A program made the translations under genes and the position numbers. Below the pieces are notes generated by a model. It had not been told where the DNA came from and did not search any database. It worked only from the letters and a program-made list of their open reading frames with translations. From contig NC_063061.1 of assembly GCF_018812025.1 (NCBI RefSeq), positions 8,998,589 through 9,062,588 of the forward strand: a stretch of 64,000 nt of DNA. Reading direction: 5' to 3'. Shown here one piece after another: positions 52,901-61,856 of this stretch (position 1 is its first letter; each line of letters opens with the position of its first letter). This DNA comes from Megalobrama amblycephala. Taxonomy: Eukaryota > Chordata > Actinopteri > Cypriniformes > Xenocyprididae.

Positions 52901-53835
52901 ACAATTCGATATTTATAATAATTAATCACAATTATTCCAATATTTGTCAGATGTGCATGAGTTTGCTGTTTACTTTCCTACAAAATCAAACATATAAAGG
53001 CTCGTGTTTAGCGCTCCGCTGACATCGTGGTGCTGAAAATCACTTTTTCAAGCTCGTTCAAGAAACTCACCTTCTCTTTTTCCACAAATCCGACAAAAGA
53101 GGTTCTCTCAATTTCCACCGGCTGTCCTTGTCGGTCATAAAGCGCTAAAACGAAGTGGAAGAAGTTGGATTTGCGAAGGTTGGAGGGCGGCTGTTTCTCG
53201 AAGTGCGCCCGGGCCAGACCCACTCCACTGCGGGGAAGACACGCAGAAAGGCCCGTGTTAAACATCCATCAGATATTAGTCGTGGATGTGTCATTGAAAT
53301 AAAATCAGTGTGTAATTGTTAGTCCATTGATTGAGTTTTGAAGCGTTAAAAAATACTTATACAATTATAGCTACATGTGTAAGCTAAATCTTATTGTTAT
53401 TAATTAATATTAACCTATTAATATTACGCTAATATTATTATTATTATTCTTTTCTCCATCACGTTCAATCCAGCGGTCTTAAGACCTCCAGATGTGACAG
53501 CATGCAAAAGGAGGTGAGCTTTGGCAAAGTACCCAAACTTTGCATCCGAAGGAACTCATCAAAGCTCACTAAACGACAAAGCAAAGCGAATGAAAGGCTT
53601 AATCCTCCACAATCCGGATAGAGTTTCCCCAAACAAACGCCAGCGGCACGATCGGTCCACGCTCCGTGGGAGGTGAAGACGCAGCCCCGGGGGTCTCTTA
53701 CCTCTGCGCGGCCGTGTTCGCATCCAGCACCCCGGCGCCTTGCATCCATGTTCGGACTGCGTTCATGCCGGCTCCGATGGGCTCCTCTTTCAAAATACTC
53801 CCACTCCTTTGGATGCTCTCCTGAATCCCAAACAT
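32452..53835 (-). CDS. ebf1: Early B-cell factor 1 (COE family transcription factor), 5' part, exons 1-6 joined
   Basis: This is the only protein-coding gene supported here. The joined exons are complement(32452..32520, 39370..39443, 51013..51068, 52290..52353, 53071..53227, 53702..53835), 554 coding bases. They encode residues 1-184 and two bases of codon 185. EBF1 is a nuclear transcription factor that binds DNA as a dimer and acts in B-lymphocyte, neural and adipocyte differentiation; this role is family knowledge. Seen here: the N-terminus [10 protein letters not shown], which is EBF1-like rather than EBF3-like; the DNA-binding-domain block [19 protein letters not shown]; and a complete zinc knuckle with His157, Cys161, Cys164 and Cys170, numbered as in mammalian EBF1. 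Arg63, Arg163 and Pro177, positions known to matter for DNA binding, are present. The rest of the DNA-binding domain, the IPT/TIG domain, the helix-loop-helix and the transactivation domain lie outside the window. Fish carry two ebf1 copies and I cannot say which this is. Family identity is near certain. Confidence 0.96.
32753..33667. mobile_element. Non-autonomous DNA transposon flanked by TTAA (915 bp)
   Basis: Terminal inverted repeats AGGTGCCATCGAA and TTCGATGGCACCT are flanked on both sides by TTAA (32749-32752 and 33668-33671). TTAA target duplication is the hallmark of piggyBac-type transposition. No transposase frame is present. The internal start (TTTACAAGATGTAATATAAG) recurs in the element at about 45303. 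Confidence 0.8.
33740..34096. mobile_element. MITE with TGGCTG termini (357 bp)
   Basis: Left terminus TGGCTGCATCCAAAATCGCA. Right terminus complements TGGCTGTGTCCGAAATCACA. The inverted match extends through CATACTT. A partial reverse copy lies at about 37340-37480. Confidence 0.75.
34872..34912. repeat. (CT)n microsatellite, then GT repeat near 35017-35034
   Basis: About 20 CT units, followed by CTAT variants. A separate GT run lies at 35017-35034. Confidence 0.95.
35227..35285. repeat. Short repeat fragment (GGTTGCCAGGGTGTTGCTAT)
   Basis: The GGGTGTTGTAGGTGG / GGGTGTTGCTATGCGG words belong to a repeat often seen in fish genomes. Confidence 0.45.
36380..36870. other. Candidate conserved non-coding element in intron 5
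   Basis: Repeat-free sequence with GGCAATTAGTGGAGCTGATT, CTGCTTATAATTGCGG and CTAATTAACCAGGCATC, rich in homeodomain cores and isolated between decayed repeats. Enhancer role is inference. Confidence 0.3.
37482..38980. mobile_element. Palindromic repeat copy interrupted by a hAT insertion
   Basis: The pieces 37482-37737 and 38836-38980 join into a repeat of the same family as 41688-42505 and 56872-57470. Shared words include GAACACAAATTAAGA, TTGAATAAAGTCGTTATT, TTAAGGTTGAACC and CACATGAACT. The centre (37520-37640) carries its own palindrome around CAGCGCTTCCAGG. Confidence 0.75.
37738..38827. mobile_element. hAT-type non-autonomous transposon (1,090 bp) with 8-bp duplication
   Basis: The element starts CAGGGGTC and ends GTTTGACACCTTG. 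It is flanked by identical 8-bp ATTAAGGT at 37730-37737 and 38828-38835. Eight-base duplications and CAGGGGTG-like termini are typical of hAT elements. The right end carries GGCCCGCGGGCCG, familiar from such repeats. No transposase frame. Confidence 0.88.
39370..39443 (-). CDS. ebf1: ebf1 exon 5 (residues 138-161, first half of zinc knuckle)
   Basis: The 74-base exon encodes [16 protein letters not shown], then LLTHEIMC and two bases of Ser162. The acceptor ends in TTCAAAG and the donor is GTGAGA (GT at 39369-39368). It supplies His157 and Cys161 of the COE zinc knuckle. The first residue is Pro, where mammalian EBF1 has Ala. Long palindromic repeats lie about 0.4 kb downstream (to 38980) and 0.8 kb upstream (from 40258) of this small exon. 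Confidence 0.96.
40258..41099. mobile_element. 842-bp foldback palindrome (MITE-like)
   Basis: It begins AAAGGATTAGTTCACTTTCA and ends TGAAAGTGAACGAAT. The two halves are inverted copies over about 400 bp each with a loop of about 40 bases (40652-40691). The centre pairs CCTCCACAGGTCAAAGTTTG with its complement. It is non-coding and shared termini are frequent in cyprinids. Confidence 0.88.
41115..41430. repeat. AACGTT-rich dispersed repeat
   Basis: Repeated GAACGTT / AACGTTA / GAGAACGTT words. The same family is seen at 49215-49335, 50020-50090 and 54770-54830. Confidence 0.55.
41688..42505. mobile_element. Long palindromic repeat (about 820 bp)
   Basis: It starts TTAGTTCACCCAAAAATGAA. The halves are inverted copies centred near 42085 (ATCTAGTGATGGGCGATTTC against GAAATCTTCCATCACTAGAT). 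Spurious ORFs on both strands are shadows of the palindrome. The right terminus is eroded. Confidence 0.85.
43563..44040. mobile_element. Decayed palindromic repeat
   Basis: It starts AAAGGATTGGTTCACTTTAA. CTTCCGCCAGACCGCCTTCC near 43860 is inverted at about 43986-44006 (GGAAGGCAGTCTGGTGGAAA). The right terminus is missing. Confidence 0.55.
45172..46192. mobile_element. AAAGGTTCTTT-family MITE interrupted by another element
   Basis: The outer pieces 45172-45297 (ACACTCTTGAAAATAAAGG, CACAAAAGGTTCTTTAGATT) and about 46093-46192 (AAAAGGTTCTTTGGGGAACC) form one familiar fish repeat. They are separated by about 790 bp (about 45303-46092) that starts ATAATGCCCCTTTTACAAGA. That insert shares GATGTAATATAAGTCT and AGTTTCAGCTCAAAATACCC with 32770-32860. 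The exact insertion borders are uncertain. Confidence 0.6.
48600..49010. other. Candidate conserved non-coding element in intron 4
   Basis: Unique-looking, balanced sequence with AAAGCTAATTGCTAATTCCC, GACACGCTAATTTACGG and GCCGTTAGCG words. Homeodomain-site clustering suggests an enhancer. This is inference. Confidence 0.3.
49334..49358 (+). repeat. Poly(A) tract
   Basis: A run of about 25 A after an AACGTTAGC word, next to the MITE cluster. Confidence 0.9.
49366..50595. mobile_element. Cluster of five related palindrome-type MITE copies
   Basis: Copies lie at about 49366-49540, 49575-49784, 49787-49971, 50180-50360 and 50395-50595 in mixed orientation (minus, plus, minus, plus, minus). All share AACACTTTATTTTA-type ends, TACTCAGTACTTAAATGTA, TATGCATAATTACATG and CAACTAACCCTA words or their complements. 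Confidence 0.75.
51013..51068 (-). CDS. ebf1: ebf1 exon 4 (residues 119-137)
   Basis: This 56-base exon has acceptor TTCCAG and donor GTAAGG (GT at 51012-51011). Two bases complete Gly119, then [18 protein letters not shown] follows in phase 0. It matches the COE segment [18 protein letters not shown] with one conservative change, Leu to Phe after the Asp. The upstream intron is 1.2 kb and the downstream intron is 11.6 kb. Confidence 0.95.
51069..52289 (-). other. ebf1: ebf1 intron 3 (1,221 bp)
   Basis: AT-rich intron. The part next to exon 3 (52000-52280) is more balanced in composition, with several homeodomain-like ATTA cores. No transposon was recognised. Confidence 0.88.
52290..52353 (-). 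CDS. ebf1: ebf1 exon 3 (residues 98-118)
   Basis: This 64-base exon is too short for ORF scanning. It was found by reading the minus strand after exon 2. The acceptor is TGCCCAG and the donor is GTAAGA (GT at 52289-52288). It encodes [21 protein letters not shown] plus one base of Gly119. The family has TNNGIHY(R/K)LQLLYSNG here. The first residues (ETTG) differ from mammalian EANS, a part of the protein known to vary. The acceptor reads CAGGAG, a weak NAGNAG pair, so loss of one Glu by alternative acceptor use is possible but not shown. Confidence 0.95.
52354..53070 (-). other. ebf1: ebf1 intron 2 (717 bp)
   Basis: AT-rich intron with GTGAGT donor and TGCCCAG acceptor. I see no other feature in it. 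Confidence 0.9.
53071..53227 (-). CDS. ebf1: ebf1 exon 2 (residues 45-97, start of DNA-binding domain)
   Basis: The acceptor is CCCCGCAG and the donor is GTGAGT (53070-53065). One base completes Ser45, then 52 codons run from [11 protein letters not shown] to GFVEKEK in phase 0. This is the most conserved block of the COE DNA-binding domain and carries Arg63 in the NLRKSN stretch, a known DNA-contact residue. The only difference I note from mammalian EBF1 is Ser in place of Ala in ERTSFVGF. The open frame runs on into intron 1 upstream and intron 2 downstream, so an ORF caller makes it longer. The splice signals and the family alignment set the ends. Confidence 0.97.
53228..53701 (-). other. 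ebf1: ebf1 intron 1 (474 bp)
   Basis: A short intron between exons 1 and 2 with GTAAGAG donor and CCCCGCAG acceptor. No repeat was recognised. The stretch 53465-53700 stays open on the minus strand but is not coding. Confidence 0.9.
53702..53835 (-). CDS. ebf1: ebf1 exon 1 (start codon, residues 1-44)
   Basis: The ATG is complement 53833-53835 and opens the peptide [13 protein letters not shown]. The exon continues through [20 protein letters not shown] and ends at the Ala-Ala-Gln plus two bases of a Ser codon, followed by donor GTAAGAG (GT at 53701-53700). This matches the EBF1 N-terminus closely. The segment [13 protein letters not shown] separates it from EBF3, which as I recall has HTAGVVDANTAAQ. 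Compared with mammalian EBF1 as I remember it, there are changes near residues 14-15 (Ile-Leu), at 20 (Ile) and at 22 (Ala). The start context is weak, with T at -3 and T at +4. A second in-frame Met (Met24) has G at -3. Confidence 0.96.
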
Positions 53836-53898
53836 GAAACCGGGATCTCTCGCACTCTCTTCCCGTTGGTAGTGTTCTCAGGTGCCCACCTCTCGTGC

Positions 53899-53900
<2 letters not shown>

Positions 53901-53942
<42 letters not shown>

Positions 53943-53956
53943 AAGAAAGAGAGAGG
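53901..53956. repeat. (GA)n microsatellite just upstream of ebf1 ATG
   Basis: GA dinucleotides with minor GC and GAAA variants. On the transcript strand it reads CT-rich. Confidence 0.95.
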
Positions 53957-54353
53957 CAGCTCAGATGGGAAGGAGTTTGGAAACCAGGACAGATCCCGGT
54001 GTCACCAAGACGCAAAGTTGTGTGATGATATTGTTTCCTGCGAGCAGCTGGTGCGATCAAGCAGATCTCATATCAAATGTCATCATGACCTAACAACTTT
54101 TCTCCTCTTGTCTTCTTTTTTCGGATTTTTCTTTGTCAGGAAACAACAACAAAAAGTGGGTAAATCAAGAGTAGGCTGTATCCTTAGCCCTCTTGATCAA
54201 ATAGAAGTGATTTGTGTCTCTTCCCAAAGGAATCAATCCTTCCTTTGACTATGAGAGGGAACTAAACACGAGCGCAGCCCCAAAGGCTTGAAGGAGGGAC
54301 CGGGAGAGGCGGTCCAAAGGCAAACCAGTGTCAGATCCGCCCAACCAGAGCTG

Positions 54354-54367
54354 CCATCATCATCATC

Positions 54368-54417
<50 letters not shown>

Positions 54418-54420
54418 CTC
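54354..54420. repeat. (CAT)n followed by (CT)n microsatellite
   Basis: Six to seven CAT units, then more than 20 CT units. On the transcript strand it is GA-rich and complementary to the tract at 53901-53956. Confidence 0.95.
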
Positions 54421-54600
54421 CACCCACTCCATCAGTTTGTCAGATGGCATTACTAAAGCATTCAAAAGAAGCTGATTGGAGTTAGGCGCTACAAACCTCG
54501 CGCAAAATGGCTCTGTATTGATCCATCTAGTTATCCTCTTGATGCTGTAATTGCCGGTTTGACAATAAAACAAGTAAAGGATTAACGCGTACCTGCTTGA

Positions 54601-56396
<1,796 letters not shown>

Positions 56397-56729
56397 AAAG
56401 GATAGTTCACCCAAAAATTAAAATTCTGTCATCATTTACTCACTCTCAAGTTATTCCAAACCTGTATACATTTTTTTTTCTTCTGCTGAACACAAAAAAA
56501 GATATTTTGAAGAATGTCAGTAACCAAACAGTTGATGAACCCCATTTACTTCCATAGTATTTTTTCCCCAGTAGAAGTCAGTGGGGTCCATTAATCGCTT
56601 GGTTCCTGTAATTTTTCAAAATATCTTCTTTTGAGTTCAGCAGAGGAAATAAATTCATACAGGTTTGGAACAATTTGATGGTGAGTAAATGATGACAGAT
56701 TTTTCCTTTTTGGCTGAACTGTCCCTTTA
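56397..56729. mobile_element. Palindromic MITE (AAAGGATAGTTCACCC family, 333 bp)
   Basis: Left AAAGGATAGTTCACCCAAAA. The right end complements it with changes (TTTTTGGCTGAACTGTCCCTTT). TCATTTACTCACTCTCAAG and ATTCCAAACCTGTAT are mirrored at 56660-56700. Non-coding. Confidence 0.82.
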
Positions 56730-58364
56730 AATAGCTGAAAATCACTGAATGAAGGGCAAACAAGTTCTTTTATACATTTACTAACAATAAGCAATACATT
56801 TGTTTTAGTATTTATTAGCTACTCTTTGTTAAAGTTAGGTAATTGTCAGTTCATGTTAGCACAGGTCTATTAAAGGGTTAGTTCACCCAAAAATGAAAAT
56901 AATGTCATTTATTACTCACCCGTAAGACCTTTGTTAATCTTTGGAATACAAATGAAGATATTTCTGTTGAAATCCGATGGCTCAGTGAGGCCTCCATAGC
57001 CAGCAATGACATTTCCTGTCTCAAGATCCATTAATGTACTAAAAACATATTTAAATCAGTTCATGTGAGTACAGCTTCAGAGCATTATGAATCAGCGTGT
57101 CGAATCAGCGGTTCGGAGCGCCAAAGTCACGTGAGTTCAGCAGTTTGGCGGTTTGACACGCGATCCGAATCATGATTTGACACAAAAGATTCATAACACT
57201 CCGAAGCTTCCTGAAGCAGTGTTTTGAAATCGGCCATCACTATATAAGTCGTTATTTTGTTTTTGTTTTTGGCACACCAAAAATATTCTCATTGCTTTAT
57301 AATATTAATATTGAACCACTGTACTCACATGAACTGATTTAAATATGTTTTTAGTACATTAATGGATCTTGAGAGAGGAAATGTCATTGCTCCCTATGTA
57401 GGCCTCACGGAGCTATCGGATTTCAACAAAACTATCTTAATTTGTGTTCCGAAGATGAACGAAGGTCTTAAGGGGCTCGCACACCAGCCGCGAAGCTCAG
57501 CGCCGCGACACGTCTTAAAATTCGAACGCATTGTTTTCTGGGCGCCGCGGACAGGCGCCTATGGCAAGCCAAAGTACTCACAAACGCCTGGTCGGACGTC
57601 TGATTGCACACTGACGCGTCAAAAGCGCGCGTTTTGACAGCAAAACGCGCGTCCTCGACGTGTGATTTGCGTTAAGAACACGCGTTCTTAACGCGCGCTT
57701 TGGTATCATGGGAAACGCGCGTCAAGAACGCGCGTTTTTGTGTACCAAAACGCGCGTTCTCGGCGTGTGATTTGCTATTAAAACGCGCGTTCTTGACGTG
57801 CGCTTTGGAGTGACCAAAAACGCGCGCTTTTGACGTACGTTTATCATAACACAAATGGGCGTCGAATACGTGCGTTTTGAGTCAGACAAAACGCTCGTTA
57901 TGAACGTGTGAACAGGTAAACCAAACAGGCAGTGCAAACGTGTGTTTAAAGTGTCCATCAGGCGAAGAGAACGCGCTCTTTCCTTAGAGTTCTCAAAAGT
58001 GCATGTCGAAAGCGTGTGCTCACTCTTTAGGGCTTTGAGTCTGTTATGTTTTTGTCCGCTATAGGTTTAGGACAGTATTATCATTAAACTCAACCAAAAC
58101 AACATGGAATTGTCGAGGATAAATTTGGCAGATGATTATAATGTTTGAGTTATAATCCATAATAATTAATATGAAATATGCATATGAAAACGTAAAACTA
58201 TTATTTAAAATAGCCGTGGGGGATTACAGTGGATATTCCTTCGATCAAGGCCAAAACTTTGTAAATTTGTAAGGAGCCAATAAAATACTACACCATATGT
58301 GTGATCATCTTGGCTATATATTACGGTGGCGTATTGCCTCATACATAATATTTTTTTCCCTCAA

Positions 58365-58458
58365 TTATGTCGTTAAGACATCTTTTCTCGTAATAACGAG
58401 AATTTATGTTGTTAAGACATCTTTTCTCGTAATAACGAGATGTTATGTCGTTAAAACG
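58365..58458. repeat. 39-bp tandem repeat in the left arm (2.4 copies)
   Basis: TTATGTCGTTAAGACATC starts at 58365, a variant at 58404 and a partial third at 58443. Each full unit carries the palindrome CTCGTAATAACGAG. The right arm (62470-62535) holds only one full unit. Confidence 0.85.
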
Positions 58459-59434
58459 ACATTTTGTTGGCATATATGACGTGAATGTATAGGCTATACC
58501 TTTATCTGATCTATAATAGAGAATTTATCATGCCTTTATCACACTTCCGCACTCGAAAAGCAGAAGCAAATATAGTGTAAAATACCTTTAGATGCCTGTA
58601 TCGATGGCAATGCCCATAGAGTTATGAACACAATATTATTGTTTTATTGCCGTGTAGCCTATGCAGTTTCTAATAGCCTAATAAAACACAGTTTTATTAT
58701 TTAGCATTACTTACTTTCTGGAAAATAACTCGCACCTGATTATGCCACATGCACAAAGTCAGAATTAAGTTTTTGAGAGAAAAAAAATATCATTGGTGTT
58801 TCAGTCGCATTTTATTATAGGTCTATTCAAAAATAATTTTGCTAAAATACACAGGCCTGCGCTACGGATACAAAAATAATGCTATATTGTCATAGACCTA
58901 TTTATCAAAATAAAACTGATGAATGAAAGTGGAGACAATACCTCAAAAAAGGTCTTCTGTGAACGAAGAAAAAACAAGATGAAATCTTATAAAAGGAATA
59001 AATAGCCTATTTCTAGCTAGGCATACACGAAATATATTAAACCTAAATAATTAACATATTAAGAAAATGAAAGAAAAAAAATGCGACAAGTAGACCATAT
59101 GATGAGTTTCGATTCATTTTTGAGAAGTTCACGGAAAGGCATTGCTTGTCTTTATTTTTCAAGCAATGTTTTATTGTGTGAGTGCAAATAATAGTTACAA
59201 TAATAGTTATACCTACACAGATTCGAATGGTGTTACTCTTATGACCATAAATGTCTGAGTATTTTAAGTTGTTTATGCTTTTATAAGAAAATTCAAGTGA
59301 ACGCGCCGGCGCCATATCAGTTTTAGCTAGGCTACTATAACTTGACATCGCATGCAGCCTGTTTATTGTCAAAACAAAATACATTCAACCAAATACAGAA
59401 AAAGCCACTGCTCATTTTAGTCTGTGTACAATCA

Positions 59435-60649
59435 GGGCTGAATTTCCCGAAACCTTGTTAACTCTACGTCGTTAACGTTAATACATGTTTCCCGAAACGT
59501 TCTTGTATACCTTCTGTAAGTCATACTTTCGTAAGGTTGGTCTGGACCACTCTTAACTATACCTTATCACTGCTGACAGTCTATACGAATATAATTCTGA
59601 AGTTGTAATGCACCTAGTGTTCAATTAGGATAATGACAAAGAATAAAATGCAAAGATTCACTTCAAATGTGCTTTAGCTCTGATCCAGAGACAGACGCGC
59701 TCAGCTCTTGTCATATATCACAACTATATTTAGTGTTTTCAACCCCACATCAGGTTTATTTAGATTTCAGTCATTTAAATACACATATGAATGAGGCACT
59801 AGGCTATATAAAAATACATTTATAGTTTGTTAAATTCAAATTCAATACACCGATGTCTATAGAAGCTGCAATAATAACCCTTTCAATTATATAATTTGAC
59901 GAAGTGTTTTATTAATATCAGATACACATTGTGTATGAAACATAAGTTTACTCTATTCTTCTCCCAGTTCACCAGCCACATACTTTAATGTATTTCGGGG
60001 AAAATTAAGTAAATCCGACAGCTCTGAATTGCGGTGCAAACTCATCGCGCGACAAAAATTCACTTCCACATATTTTACAATCGGAATATATCATAAAATG
60101 CTTGGTGTAGTTAACAAGTTTGTGAATATTTTGAATAACAAAGGAAAAACGATATAAACGAGTTACATACATATCTGCCAGCTGCATGACGTGTCTCCAA
60201 GGAATTAATACATTCTAAAATTATGTTCTAAATAACTGTCGCCTTAAACTCGCGCTGATGGGGGCTCCGCACCCCCAGAATATAGATAAATTACAAGATA
60301 GATTTAGCTTGTAATTTGGATTATTTTTATAAGATCCAATGAGTCCTGATAAATGCATTTTCTACTTCTGAAGTGCTTCTTTTTATAAAGAACACTGATT
60401 TCTCACATAACATAGTGAAGCAGCCCCTGTATAGAGTGAATTATCGATTCTCGAGCCATCGATATCAACCAATTCAGCTTCAGTGCCATGGGCAGCACCT
60501 GGTAACGTCGCACTTAAGAAGGTATATCTTAAGCAACCTCCTAAGGTATAGTTCGGGGAACATGCCTGAAAAAGGTATACATTCAGTTAAGGTATACTTT
60601 AGGGTCTTCGTAGCGCGCTGAGAGACAACGTTATCGGGAAATCCAGCCC
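59435..60649. mobile_element. Nested element inside the foldback transposon (1.2 kb)
   Basis: Inverted termini GGGCTGAATTTCCCGA at the left and TCGGGAAATCCAGCCC at the right. Subterminal AGGTATA words occur near both ends (for example TATACCTT and AAGGTATA). No transposase frame. No unambiguous target duplication was seen. Confidence 0.65.
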
Positions 60650-60650
60650 A

Positions 60651-60765
60651 GGGTTGCGTTTCCCAAAAGCATCGTAAGCTTAAGTTGATCGTAGCTCTAT
60701 TGAAACCAATGGAGCTTGGAGCTACGATTAACTTAGGCTTACGATGCTTTTGGGAAACGCTACCC
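60651..60765. mobile_element. Palindromic MITE (115 bp)
   Basis: GGGTTGCGTTTCCCAAAAGC at the left is mirrored by GCTTTTGGGAAACGCTACCC at the right. The whole unit folds into one hairpin with TTGAAACCAATGGAG at the tip. It lies one base from the neighbouring nested element. Confidence 0.85.
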
Positions 60766-61059
60766 AGAGCGTTTAAATAATAAATAGGCTATAGGATCCA
60801 AATAGTGCATATGGAAACATTTGGATTTATGCCAAATGGGTTTCTATTTCAGTTTAGCTTTAAATTAATTTGGTTTGGGGTTGACGTTTATATATTATAT
60901 TTGTCATTATTGTTCTGTTTTTCTGAATACCATTAAATTTAAAAGATTTGTAGCGCAAGGGGAACTAAAAAAGCCTACGCAGTGGTGGGATTAAATACCC
61001 CTATGCCAACCTGAAGCCGGGCTAGCCGGTAAAAACGAAATTTTTACAAAAAAATATGC

Positions 61060-61856
61060 TAAACATGTATTTTAGGCTATTTCCACAACAAATCCTTTAA
61101 ATTGTTCTATACAAAATATAAGTATTAAATAAACATAAATTATATTGGCATTCATTACCTACAAACAATATTTTAAAGCCTAAACTACTAAATTTTGTTA
61201 TACATTCAAGTTAATTTTACTGCACAGAAATAGAGTTTAAAAAAAAAAATAGTGTTCAAAAGATTACATGTATTGGAAAAAATATTAAAAAGAAAATGTT
61301 AGCCACATATTGCCAATCTAGACAAATACATCCCAAAAATAGCCTAAAGTTTGTCGATATTCTTATTGAATATTCATGAATATTAATGATTAGAAATAAA
61401 TTCAACAGGGATTGACTTGATATAGGCCTCCTATGTATTGTTCATGCATAACATTTATTAAATAGGCCTATATCGGCCTATAGCATATATATATTTTTAA
61501 ATCCCTCATTTGGGGCTGAGCCCCACTAATATTGAAATTATCGACCCTGTTCCAAACATGTTTTTGCGCATGTGAGTGCTGTTTTGGGACACGAAAGCAT
61601 TGTTTAACAACATAATAGGCGTAAATATATTTTAATGTCCAAGTGCTAATACACAATTGGATTTGTGCCGAATGAGAGCCCAACAGTGTCAATTTAAATA
61701 CATTTTTTTTAGGCTTTTAAATAAATATTGTTTGTAATGAATGCCATAATTTGTTTATGATTATTTTATACTTTTTATAACAATTTTCAGTCTTGTTTTG
61801 TATTGAATACCATTATGGATTTGTTGTGGAGATAGCCTAAAATACATGTTTAAAGC
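61060..61856. repeat. Inverted repeat, arms about 125-150 bp, 520-bp spacer
   Basis: Arm 61060-61184 (ACATGTATTTTAGGCTAT, GGCATTCATTAC, AAAGCCTAAA) is mirrored at 61708-61856 (ATAGCCTAAAATACATGT). It lies inside the foldback core and may be a further decayed element. Confidence 0.75.

Larger units (their letters stand above)
53836..54600 (-). promoter_or_regulatory. ebf1: Probable ebf1 5' UTR and proximal promoter region
   Basis: The region directly upstream of the ebf1 ATG. In transcript sense it contains, in order, a GA-rich tract (from plus-strand CT repeats at 54372-54420), then a CT-rich tract (from plus-strand GA repeats at 53901-53956), then the ATG. No convincing TATA box was found and the transcription start cannot be placed. 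A 60-codon upstream ORF (complement 53878-54060) ends 42 bases before the ATG. Confidence 0.5.

Noticed and set aside
53465..53749. 94-codon minus-strand ORF overlapping ebf1 exon 1
   Set aside because: It is in a different frame from ebf1 and reads mostly through intron 1. The exon 1 frame and donor site are unambiguous.
57672..57958. 78- and 60-codon ORFs repeated at 62932-63218
   Set aside because: The two frames are identical only because they lie in the inverted arms of the foldback element. Their Arg/Ala/Asn-rich content comes from the AACGCGCGTT word array.
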